Translations under genes and position numbers: made by a program | Part shown: positions 23,601-35,210 of the stretch, piece after piece | Layout: every line of letters begins with the position of its first letter | Position numbering within the stretch: the stretch's first letter is position 1 | Notes under the pieces: generated by a model | Database searches by the model: none | Told to the model about the DNA's origin: nothing | Seen by the model: the letters and a program-made list of their open reading frames with translations, nothing else | Assembly: GCA_008711295.1 (NCBI GenBank) | Contig: VUYV01000020.1 | Span: forward strand, 4,859,219-4,923,218 | DNA: 64,000 bases | Source: Anarhynchus alexandrinus | Taxonomy: Eukaryota > Chordata > Aves > Charadriiformes > Charadriidae | Direction of reading: 5' to 3'

Positions 23601-26600
23601 ATCTTCTGGTACATCCCTTGTGAAGCAGGGTTCTGGTATGGCAGCCTCCTTAAGCTCCTCTGCGGTTCCTCAAATTCGCTTTTGATCTGCGTTACTCTGT
23701 GTTTACATGTAAGAGTTAAGAGCGTGTTCCTGTCTGTTTTCCCCATTTGGAGAGGTCTCTGACCTTTTGAGAATTTCCTCTTACTTCTAATAGCAAATAC
23801 GTACCTTTTAAATAGCAAAGAGAAATAACTTCTTTAATAAGTATTATATAATCACAGATGTATGGCATCTCATCCCTTTCCTTCTGACTGGTTTGTCCTA
23901 ATGAATATCCAAGGAGGTTTCTTTTATGTTTTGGTATGTTGCCTTCGGCCCCGGTTGATAAGCGATCTGGCAAAGCAAAGCGGATGGCATGATGAAATCA
24001 GTACTTTCACCTGCAAGCAAACTTTGTTTTCAGGGATGCTGGTTGTCAGGCTCGTTATGGATGCATCTGCGGTGTAACCCTTCATTTCTGCCTCTGAAGT
24101 ACAATTAAGGGATTCCATAATCTCTTAAAGATCATTCAAATTCTGTTACTACTTCTGTGATCTCCTCTTTTCTTGAATCTCTACACTTGTCTTTCCTTAC
24201 AAGCCTCACTCCTAAATGTGTTTTTGCCCTGTCTTTTCTGCTTTCTCCTACTTCTTATATTGTCCCTACTTTCCACCTTCCTTATTTCATCTCATTCTTC
24301 ACCCTGCCTTTTATACTTAGAAGAGGTTCCTTGTTGCATCTTGTCTGGCATTGACTCTCTACTTCAAATCTACTAAATAATTTGCTAAATAATAATCTCT
24401 CCAACAACAGAGTTCAGTGTGCACTTATGTAGCCGAGATAGGAGGAAATAATGAGTGTCTTGAATGAACAGTATCTCTTTAAGAAGTTAACCTTTACCTG
24501 GAGTGGAAAAATATACCTATGGCACTTCAGCAAATAGGAAAAATAGAGCAGGCTCGTCACACTGTAGCTCATAGGACTGGAAATTTCCTGCGAATTAGCA
24601 CTGTATTTAAAAAGACTGTATGAAGATTGAATTTTTCCATGATGGCCTTGGAATATCGTTCTCATGATCCACCGGTAAGGAAGTGGAGTGACCGTGCTGT
24701 GACAGAGATATTCCAGTGCCCCTTCGCAGACACCCGCTACCCCGGCACTGAGTAATCCCCGAGGGGAAAATAGAAGTTAAGAAAGCAGAAGCAAAATTTG
24801 CTATGATCTAAGACCACAAGCCTTCATCTGACTGAAGCAAGTCTATTTATGTACATTGTGGAGAAGGTGAAGGAAGTGAAGTGTTTATCTCTTCAACTGG
24901 CAAGCAGCAGGCATTGATAAAGCTGTTTCAAAACAAGAGGTTCGTTTTGCTGTGTATGCTTTGGGACACTTATGAGCCACTGTGTCTGTGCAATGCACCT
25001 TCGTAAATTCCCAAATACCTATATCAGAAACCTGTGAGAGGATAAATCCCAGAATCTTGATTTCCAGGTGATTCAAAAAAGTTGCTTGTATAGTTACTGA
25101 ATTGAGCCTGGCCTTGACCTATATGCACCAATTATGTCCAGTAGCTGTAATTTTTATCTGTAATTGTCAGTAAAGGTCCATGCCTTTGGGAGCACATATA
25201 TTCTTGGAACCAAAGTTATCATCTCTTGCGAAGTGATGACCCTACTTATGCTGCTGCTTTAAAATAAACATTAATTGCCAGCCTACATAATGATCTACAG
25301 TCCTGGCTCTGCAGCAGTTCCCTAGAACTCCCTTCCTTTATATTTTGCCTTTAGTCAGGTTGTTATATTTATGGTTGTTTCGTGATTTGAACAGATTGTC
25401 AAGATTTGTTTTGCTTTATGGTAAGTTAGGCAGCAAAGCCGTCTTAATTTTTGCAGCAGAGCTATGTTGAATTCTTGACTTTATTTGTAAAATCAATCAA
25501 TATCATAGATTTTTGGAACAGAGACACAAGTGTATAACAAAATTTAAATTTAATTTTTATTTCTGTTTGCTTCATGTGGGGCAAAGCCACCTGTTATTTC
25601 TGCAATCAGCAAACCATTGAAAAATGTGTCTAAATATAACCATTTCTTGTACCTTTCTGTGTGACTTGAATCAGAAATGGTAAAAACTCCAACAAGAACT
25701 TCTGGAGGAAAAAGACATTGTTAGTACAAAACAGAAAACAGCTTTTGGACGTGAGTGAATTTTAATGTTTAAACTTCAGACGTGTACTTAGTTTCACTAG
25801 TTCTACTACTTCTGTTTCCTGTTATAGTTTTGGTAGCACGTGTTTTGTTTTGTTTGTGATTTTGGAGTTGATTTTCTGTCATGTAATATTATGAACTGAG
25901 CTGAAGGCAACAGCATTTCTTAAAAACCCGTATTTTGGTGACTGCCCACTGCAGAGCTCCAGCTCTGTTGATGCTTGATTACGGTCCTGTCCATCAGCCT
26001 GGCTGCGCAGTCAGTGCCTTGTGTAGGCTGGCAGGTGGAAGTGGGCATAGGAAGTTTACCACACTCCTTGTAGGTAAATCACAGCAAAAGGAGGTAGAGA
26101 GATGGAAATACTGGAAGAGGAAGAGATTATGTGATGAATTTTTTTGGCACCAGAAGAAAAAAATATTGCTAGCAGCATAATGGCATTGCGCACTGACTCT
26201 TTTGTACGTTTGTGTGTTTAGCCAGTTACAGGAGCAGTAATTTAAGAACGATTGTCTTGCTGTTGTATAAACACTTCAGATGTTTGCTTGGCATCGCCAG
26301 TTTTGGAGATATCTAAAATGGAGTACTGTGTAGACATTGTGTTTCACATAAAAGCAAAATATTTGCTATAGATAAAGCTGCCTAGTAAGGAAATTATAAA
26401 CCACATCCCAAAGAGCATACCATCAAGAAGCTTAGTTTAGAAACGTGAATACGTGCCAAGTATCGTTATGTATATTTGAAGCGATAAAGAAATCCTAGAA
26501 GGTACCTTCATCATTCTGCCGCTCTGCTTGGGTAAGTTTTAGTGATGTTCAGATTCAAAGGGTGGTTTAGAAATGTTGCTGCCTCCCGAAGGCCTAGCGT

Positions 26601-29600
26601 CTGCCATAATAGTCCTGATTTTCATTAGCTCCTGAGCCTTTGCCACTTGGCGCCGGGCCATGTTGTGGGCCTGCCTGCTGCAGCCCGGTTCCAGCTGTGC
26701 AACCAAAAGTCAGAGCGCTGAGAACTATTTGTCACTTCAGTCATCTTCATAGTTTAGAACTGCAGAGGAAGAGAATTTGTTTTAACAATCATTTTCTCCT
26801 AATAGAGGTGTCGTAAAATGTCTAGCGTGGAATTAATCTCCTGTTACCCCATAGTTATCCCAAAGCAGGAGACCGAGTTATTCCGCTCTGCCGCGAGTGC
26901 TCGTGTATCTTTAGCCTGGTGAAGGAATGCTGTGGAAGTGCCTGTGAATAAATAGGCAACATGGTTTCGCCCAATGGAAATATGTTTTTAATGCATTATA
27001 TATAGTAAAAATAGCAGAGGGGTTTAAATGTCTCGCGTCTGAGTTTACAAGGAAAAAACTATGCCTTGAACGTTGGCATGAGGCCTATTAAAAGAATGGG
27101 CTTTCAGTAGGTTTCCACACTTCAGCACGCAGCCCTTGTTAAATGCAAGGCGTAGAGATGCAGGAGGAGGGTATAACCACCTGTTAAGGACCTAATAAGC
27201 ACTCATATGGAATATGACCTAAATACAAGCCTACCACTGGAATTAATATAACAATTTACTAGTTTAAGTTCCTTTTGTTAATTAGTACTAATCATGTTGC
27301 ATTAGATAGTTCCTGACAAATGGAATTTAAAAAGAAAGCAATTATATATATAAAAAAAAGAAAGGTTGGCATCTTTGATTTTGCTCTGTTATAAACAAAC
27401 AGCAAATCCTGGAGAGTTTGGAAAGTTATGGTAAATATCTTCTACACAAGAGATGAATTATTAGGGGTTCCGTGAAGCAAACCAGCTGGCTGTGCCTGTG
27501 TAGTCACAGGAGGACAAATCCTCTTGTCTGGCACCCAAAAGAGATTGTTGTAGGTGTTCAGTATTTCCAAAACAAGTTTTCATTGTGTCAAAACAAGTTG
27601 CAACAGGAACAAGAAAATACAAAGGCACGCTACATATGTATGTATGCTGTGTGCAAAAATACTTTCTACTTCAAAAAGTGAATAATCAGGTGATGTTGAT
27701 AAAGCCTGGAGAAGCTCTTTTATAATTCTAATATGGCTATGCTATTGAAATAATTTATATAACAGGATTTTATTGCAAAGTGTCAGCATAATAATACTAG
27801 TCCGGGAGGAATAGGTCAGAGACCTCAAGAAGCCTCAGGCTGTCCTTTACTCTGACCTACGCCCTTCTCTTAGTTCCTGTTTTCACCTAATTTGATTGGA
27901 AGAGGGGAGAACATTGCTATTCCAGCTAATTTATGAAGATCAGTCAACTCTGGACTGGATTTTTTTTTCTGTCGGGATTCTGTGGATTTGAAGAAACTTG
28001 TAGATGTCTTGCACAGTTCCTTTAGGGTGCAGAAGGAAAGAAATATGGGATGCAAAATGATGCAAATCCTAGAGTTGAAGCTCCTCTGAAAGAAATGGAC
28101 AGCAGTTGGGGCAAATGCCTAGAATACTCAGCTGTATCTGAAAGGCATACGGTTCAGTCCTTACCTCAATCCCGGGGTAAAGAATAGCATTTGCAGAATA
28201 TTAAACAAACTCAGTGTTAACCTACTGGACAATTTGGACAACAGAGGACTGCTGAGGAGAAGGGTGTCCTAGCTACAGACTGTACTCCGGAAGACTTGGA
28301 AGGGTTATGTAGAACTGTTCAGAGATCCCCACAACTACAGGAGTGCCTGCCCAAGTCAGATATATTGGCTTGGAAAGGTTGAAGAAAAGAACCCCACATT
28401 TTCCTCTATGCCTTGGCTAGACTAAGAGAAAAGGGCTGTATTTATCAAATATAGTAGCTACTATGATTTTGAATACACTAAGGTTGTTCTATAATTACAG
28501 CCTAATATTTTCAGTATTAAACCATATTCATGGAAGATACTAAAACATTTTACAAGAATGAATTTGAATATTGAAATAATGGGTATTATTTAAGAATAAA
28601 ATTTTGCTCTCAAAGCCAATAGTAGGGAAAATCTAAGTACAATAACCTGAGTCTGTCTTCTGATGGGAAGGAACACAATACATGCGCTTGATATGGTGAG
28701 AAAAAGTAATGAGAGCCCATGTGTCTTTGTGAAAAGATCAAGATTGTGGCTCAAGGGCTTTCATTTGCCAGTAAAGAATGTGCAAGGACAGAGTACACTG
28801 TGCTGGTAATAGACATGTTGCTGTACAGCTAAGTCTGTACTTGATGTGCACCATCAAGATTACTTCATCCCGTTCTTTTTCCTCAAATCATCTCTTGATG
28901 GAAAAGGCACTTGAAACTCCCGCATCTTGAGCTGAAACACATAAAACATATGAGTGCAAATAGGACTAGCATGGATGAAATTGAGATCAGTGTGCTGAAA
29001 AACTTGTCATTCTCAGACCGAGGAGTTTAAGGGGAATCTATTTTGTGAATGACTTAGGAAGATGATTCATCACCCCATGATGAATGTCCTTGTCCCAGAC
29101 ACAAAAAGCAGAAATCTCCTTGCTATGGCATTTTGTATGCTTTTTTCCTTGCGGAGTTTGAAACTCTGTGTTCTGCTCCAAATTTCCCATGTGAAGATTT
29201 TAAGAGAAATAGAAACACCTAGACAATGCTTCTAACTTACTACACAATGAGTGGTAACCAGAACACCATTGTATAGTTGGCTATAGCAGCAGTCAAACAA
29301 AAGCAATAGCAGAAAACAAGTGGCGTTACAGTTTTAGAATGCTTTCACCATACGTATATGTGGAGTGTTGTTTGATGGGAGATCACAGCTACATGGTTTA
29401 AAATGTTTGCAATCTGAAGGCAAAAGGTATTATCAAATGGTCGATGCCCATTTTAAAGACCCAGCACTGAGTTAAACTGGAAAAAGCATTACAATTAGAA
29501 TAAAATTTCACAAAAGCGTGTGAATTCTGAGTCAAGTATGTTTTAAGCACTGCAAACCCACGCCCTAGGATTTAGACATGTACGGGCTTCTGGAGACCTT

Positions 29601-32600
29601 GCACTACAATCAGTGTTTTATATCACTAGAAAACATGTAAACAACGAGTGATCCAATTCTACCTTCTTTTAGATACTTAACATTTGCAATAGCAAGACTT
29701 TCTTTCCACTGGATAATAAGGTGAAGGAAAGATAAGTGCTTTACTCTCAGCAGATGTCCTTGAGTGTAGGACCTGAAATTCAGTGCACTGTATCGAATGC
29801 ATATAGTGGTTAACTGCAGCGAAACATGTTGTTTTCTGGAGTGCTGAAGAAAAATTTCCATAGAAACCCCGTAACTTGCTACCTTGAACTTGGAAAATGA
29901 CCATTTGAGGGAACAAAAACAAATAGACAAAAAACAATAGATTCTTACAGTAAGACACTCAACAAAGAGTTAGGCATGTGCCTGTATGCGAATGAAGATT
30001 GGCACCCACTCTAAGCTGAAAAGAAAGCAACTCTACACGCTGTTTAAGCTAAGATCGAAACCATTAAGAGAGGGATGCAGAGCCATTGTACTCAACACTC
30101 ACGTAAAGAGTATCTGTGGACTTTGTACAAAACAGTTTCTCTGTGCTTGAAGGACCATTTTATGAGGCTCTTCTGAGCTTGGTGTAAGCTCAGCGTTACA
30201 CAGACCCACCAAGAACATGGTAGAGTAAGGCAGGAGAAAGAAGGAACTCCGTATTTCCCAGAAAGGGGAAAAAGCATTGATCAAAAACTGATTTCAGCCT
30301 AGAGAAACCATAGATCAAGTTAGCCTTCTGCATCTCCACTGTAATTCAACAGATGCCCAAATTACTGATTTTTTTTTTTCTTTTTAATAACAGTTCTGTA
30401 GAGCTGAAAAGTATATCTAGTGGATGTAAAAATAGTAATTTCAAAACACTTCTGAGGCACTTGAAAGTATCATGTGGCAAAGTGTCTGAAACAAAAAAAT
30501 GAGAGATTTTTATGTGAATTCCTGTGGTGTAACACAGATCAAAGTTACAGAGGGTGTAAATTTGTGTGAATAGGGGATGAGAAATGAGTCTTTTTCCTAA
30601 GTTCGTGTTTACATTCATGATTTCTCTCTGCCTCTATGTGCGGGATGCAGGAGTATGAGTGTTTCTATCGCTTTAAAACCTTTCTAAAAGGAATAGTATT
30701 CCATGTGAAAGAGGCCTTTGCCATCCAATCTGTAGCAGAGTATTGTCCTTCAGAAAATTTTATATTTCTTTAAAGTTTTTTCATGTAATCAATTGTCCTA
30801 TTTGTGTGGAAACATGTACACTTTGACCTCAATGCCAGTTGGTTGACAGATGAAACTTACTCACTCAGCCCGTAATTGGTGCTTGTTCTGTTCCTCCTTA
30901 CCGGTAATCTCTGCAGGGGAGAAAAAATGTCAGAATTTCCATTTCAGAGGAAATTCAAATATTTTGACATACAGTTTTGTCTCATGTCAGATGAAAAGAA
31001 AAAGGTCTTTAAAAAATTTTGCTTGGAACATGTGAAACAAATGCAGTTAATGTGACACTATAATGCATCTGCTAGCAGTAGCACAGTGCCTCCTGGAAGC
31101 AGAAATATTAATGATTTATCCCATCATTCTTCGTGGACTGGATCCTTTGAAGAGACTACTTCTGCTGTTACATTTATACTTACAACTCCTGTGGTGCGCC
31201 AGGGCCTTGTCTGTGTGACTAGATACATCGTCTCCCAGATGCTGGACTGCAGACAAGGAGGTTAATATCAAACTGATTGTTTAGGCTCAGTTCTATAAAC
31301 CAGAAAGTCTTTTCTCAGATCAAGCCAAACTGAAGTATCTCATTCTTTTCCTTCTTTTCCTGATGAAAACTCAGTAGCATTTCCACAGAAATGCACACAA
31401 CTGGGTAAAAACATAATTTTCCATTGAAAAAGTCGTGTGATTTAAAAAAAAAATAATTCCAGCAAGCTCTAATAATGACTAATGTCTTTGCTGCCTGTTC
31501 TACTCCTTCATGTATTCTCAAAGTAAGTCCTGTTACTTTTTTACACTAACACTTGCCATTCCCTCCCGATATGCAGTGTTCATTAATATCAAAGCAATTT
31601 AACCTCCCTTCTCCTACTTCCCCATCTTTCCTTTCCAGCCTGTTAAATGTGCTGTAGCTGATGCAGTTTGATCAAGTACATTGTCCTTTTGGATCTCTTT
31701 GCAGGGTTTGGTTTGGTTCGGTTTAGGGTGGGGAGGGGTAATTTATTTTGTGTGTGTGTGATGAACCATAATTATCCAAATGTTTTTTCCAAAATTTCTT
31801 TAATCTCAGATACCTAGGGTGTGTGGGAGAGGGGCAGGAATGGAGGAACATATCCTGGAAAAACATGTGGTACTAAATTTGCTTCAGTCTGGACAAGACC
31901 ACAAACGATAAGGGCAAACTCAAGCATGTGCTTTAAAGTATGGAAAGAAAAAAGTAGACATTTACAAATCATGAAGTACTAATGGAATTTTTGTAGTGTA
32001 TGGAACATCTCCAAGAGGTTCACATGAACCACCAGTGAAATAACATCCTCTTTGAAATAGTACATCTGATCAGAATGTAGGGAGGTGTTAGATTTAGTTT
32101 TGCAGCAAAGGATACAAGCTCTACTGCAGGAATCAGTGAAAAGAAAGGATGCTGGTGTAGATAAAGATGGTGTGGGAGGGTGTATGTGGTATCAGAAGCA
32201 TTCGTTCTGGAATTTACCTAGCAGAAAAGTCATTGAAATACAATCCGGTAAGCGTGGTTTTAATACAAAGCACAGAAACGCTGTAGGGTGGTGTTTCAGA
32301 AAATAAATGAAATGTAGGAAAATACTTCTGCTTGTATCCATTTAATGATTAAGAATTTTTACAATTTGGGAAGAGGGGAGTTTTAAGTAATGTTTATCAA
32401 GTCAGTAAGAGGAGCATGTGCATGGAAGAAGAGTCTGCAGAGAAGCTATCAAAGGGGAAGGAAGAAGCTACTTAAAATAAGCAAGGAGAGGAAATGTAAT
32501 TAAATGTTAGGACAGATAATGCAAGGAGAAATAAAAGGGTGATAGATCCTGTCATTGACAACATGCAAGGGATATTCCTTGAGCTAGCAAAATGACGTAG

Positions 32601-34311
32601 AGCTGACCAGGACATACACAGGCTACAATTTCAAATGTATGCTATGAACACACACATACAGAAATGGCATTCAACTCTTGAGATCAGATGACAGGCATAC
32701 CTTCTCAGCTGGTTTAAGTATGCGTGTAAGCCAGGGTGAACAATCACTTTTTTGGGCGTAATTATGAGGGCTGCTTTCTGAACTTTGATTTAATAAATCA
32801 GAGAGTCTTCTGTAAATACACAGCACAATCTGTGTATGCTATAAAATGTGTGCTCTGGTTTTGCTTCTTTTCTTTTCCATTTCTGGGCTCAGCTCCTAAG
32901 TCCAAAAATGCTTTTACTTTCTATTGCTCTGTTAACCTTTGGACGGCATCTCGTGTGTGTTTACAGCCTTTGTACAAAAGCTGACTGCAGCTATCTGTTA
33001 ATTAATTTGCCAGGCACAACTTCACAAAGAGAGGGGAGTGTTCTCTTTTGTGTTCTTGCAATGTTTTTAGATGTGAGGAGGTATGATTGGTGTTCAGTAA
33101 TTGCCAAAGCTTCTGCCCAAATTATGAAATATATACCATGATTGTGAAGATGATCAGCATGTTTGCTTCAGGAGGTATACCAGGTATACGTAATGAACAT
33201 AATTGCAGCTATTCTCACTTTCTCGCTTTGGATTTTCTTTATTTATTATTTGTTATTTATTATTTGGGGAGAGCAGGAGGAGGTTCTCCTTTCATAGAAG
33301 TTTATAAACACCAGTGATATGAACAGAAAACAAAAGTAGAAAAAAAAAAAGTAGAGAAAGTGAAAGTTCGGTGCAGAAAGTAGTAGTCAGAATGATGAAG
33401 CAGCTTCTAATACAACTTGCAAATAAAGGGTATCATTGGGACATGTAAAATATGTTTAGTGCATGGTTGAGTATTTCAGTGCAATAAACTCAAAGGTATG
33501 GTTCAAACTCAATTTTGGATACTTAGGTTCAGCTCATTTTATGGATTTATGAGTCACTTGATTCTTTGTAAAGAAGATAGACTAAGACCCGAAATATAAA
33601 AAGCACATCTTAATTTATAGAATAATGTTCTGACTTTCAGAGTCTAAGAAAAGGCATTACAGTTCATCCAAAGCATTAGTATTTATTCACTATGTCTTAT
33701 ATAAACTACTGCCATCAACAGTGGCTCTGTATTGCGTCAAGGTTTCTGTAAGGAGGCAGATAAAGAGCTTATCTCCTGCACATATTCTGACTTCTCTTCA
33801 TGATTTTCCTGCTCCATTGACTTGTCTGTCTTTGGGCCTTTGGTACCGTATGTGAAGTGTTCCTCAACATAGAGGAAAAAAAACCTTTTTATCCCCGAAA
33901 TGTGGTGAACATCAACTGCATAAATGCTGCAGGCAGTGGCATAGCCACACTTGTGGCTTATCTAAGTGTTTCTCACTTTTACAGCCATTCAAAGGTTTAT
34001 TTTCCAGTGCATAATACAGTTTGTCTCTGGAGCTTTGCATTGCATAGAATATGAAAGGTCCGTCAGGCTCTTCTTAGAATGTCAAGTGACTGATGTTGAC
34101 CACATTGAGAGGTTAGTGGTGAGGACACTGAAGAAAGAAGTACCGCTGGGTCTAGAAAGCTGAAGTGTATGGATCTGCTGTGTACTAAAAACTAAGAAAA
34201 ACACGACATATTTATGAGTTCTAATAATGGACTAAGCATGCTAACGTTTCGCTTCTCTCTTAGAACCTTGGCTACATACATGCACACACCGTGTTCCAAG
34301 TTTACTCTTTC
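23601..34311 (+). other. Last BABAM2 intron, second part
   Basis: AT-rich. 24150-24310 is pyrimidine-rich and may be a further eroded part of the antisense LINE. A GGTTTGGTTTGG run followed by a G-rich and TG-rich patch lies at about 31705-31760. ATT-rich simple sequence lies near 33238-33265. No alternative coding exon recognised. Confidence 0.55.
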
Positions 34312-34340
34312 CTAACCATGCGTTTTCTTTTTTTCACCAG
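34312..34340 (+). promoter_or_regulatory. Branch point and splice acceptor of the terminal BABAM2 exon
   Basis: CTAAC at 34312-34316 sits about 25 bases before the AG, followed by a T-rich tract and CACCAG. The arrangement is textbook and agrees with the phase of the exon. Confidence 0.88.
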
Positions 34341-34404
34341 GGCATATTTCAAAACATTTGTCCCTCAGTTCCAGGAGGCAGCATTTGCTAATGGGAAGCT
34401 TTAG
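34341..34404 (+). CDS. BABAM2: BABAM2 (BRE/BRCC45) terminal coding exon with stop codon
   Basis: The first base completes the Lys codon begun at 15487-15488. The exon then reads AYFKTFVPQFQEAAFANGKL followed by TAG at 34402-34404. This is the C-terminus of the canonical vertebrate BRE isoform. The phases match exactly: the upstream exon leaves two bases and this one supplies the third, which confirms the junction across an 18,852-bp intron. The C-terminal region of BRCC45 is known to contact MERIT40 (BABAM1) in the BRCA1-A and BRISC assemblies, so this tail is likely needed for complex integrity; that role is family knowledge, not visible in the DNA. The acceptor TTTTTTTCACCAG at 34328-34340 has a good branch-point candidate (TCCTAAC, A at 34315). 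The coding sequence is intact, so the gene appears functional at this end. Confidence 0.96.
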
Positions 34405-35210
34405 GCAGCCTTGGGCACGGAGATGATACTGGATAGAACCTTCAGACTGCGCATGCCAGCCCACGAGAAGAAGGCCTGGAAATGGGTTGGACTGTCTTGA
34501 TAGGTGCTTTCTTGCCTCTGAAATGGTTTTGGTAGCTTCAGGTTTTGTCAGATTTCTGAAACAAAGACCTCACTAGCATGCTTAAAACTGAATATTTGAT
34601 ATTCATCCTGTCCCTTTGCCTCTGCCACCACCGTTCCTTTATATATCTACTGGATTAAATTTAAAAGGGCGTGTTTTGATGTGATAACATTTTCTTGTGC
34701 CAACAGTGTCCTGTATGTTATGCCTTGTTTCCTTGTCTTCGGATGGTGAAAATTGGATTTGCTTTTTCCACAGAAATACGATGTAATTTGTATATTTAGT
34801 TAACATTTCCAGCTTATCCTAAGAAAATATAAAACTGCCGTATGTACCAGGAATGCCTAATGGACTGTACAGTGCCATATTCTGCCTCGGAGGTTTGCAT
34901 CTCACTGTGGTTGTTATTCTCACAGGTACGGATATGAGTTGCACAGTTCAATTCTCAGTGCCTTTCAAGTTGGTCCGATATTTATGTGGCAGGGTGTCGG
35001 AGGGGAGTTTTTTAATACTTCAGTTGAGAGCTCATCTTCTATGAAATGCTATGCTTTTGCGCTTTGTTTTTATTTCCAGTTGTACAATTTGTTTTTCTAA
35101 TGAACTCCCCTTGCCATTATAAAAAAAGTTCTACTTCTTTAGTACCAATGCTCAAGGAACTAGTTGTATAAATCCGTATACCAAAATAAAGCTCTTTCAT
35201 AGACCTGTAA
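34405..35210 (+). other. BABAM2: BABAM2 3' untranslated region
   Basis: This is the non-coding continuation of the terminal exon after the TAG at 34402-34404. The end is set about 15-25 bases after the AATAAA at 35185-35190; the exact cleavage site cannot be read from DNA alone. The sequence is AT-rich with no recognisable repeat. An ATTAAA at 34654-34659 is a weaker proximal candidate, and another AATAAA at 35530-35535 could give a longer form. Confidence 0.75.
35185..35190 (+). promoter_or_regulatory. Polyadenylation signal AATAAA of BABAM2
   Basis: Canonical AATAAA hexamer about 780 bases after the stop codon, with TGTA-type elements shortly upstream and T-rich sequence downstream. It is the best-placed candidate for the 3' end of the transcript. 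Confidence 0.75.

Noticed and set aside
23862..24360. Extension of the antisense LINE or a pyrimidine-rich gene segment
   Set aside because: Similarity to LINE sequence is not convincing beyond about 23600 and no coding signal is present.
31705..31760. Interstitial telomeric repeat
   Set aside because: GGTTTGG/GGTTTAGGG words are irregular and do not form a (TTAGGG)n array.
34840..34860. ATGTACCAGGA as the start of FOSL2
   Set aside because: The word resembles a FOS-family start but the following codons do not, and it lies within the BABAM2 3' UTR.
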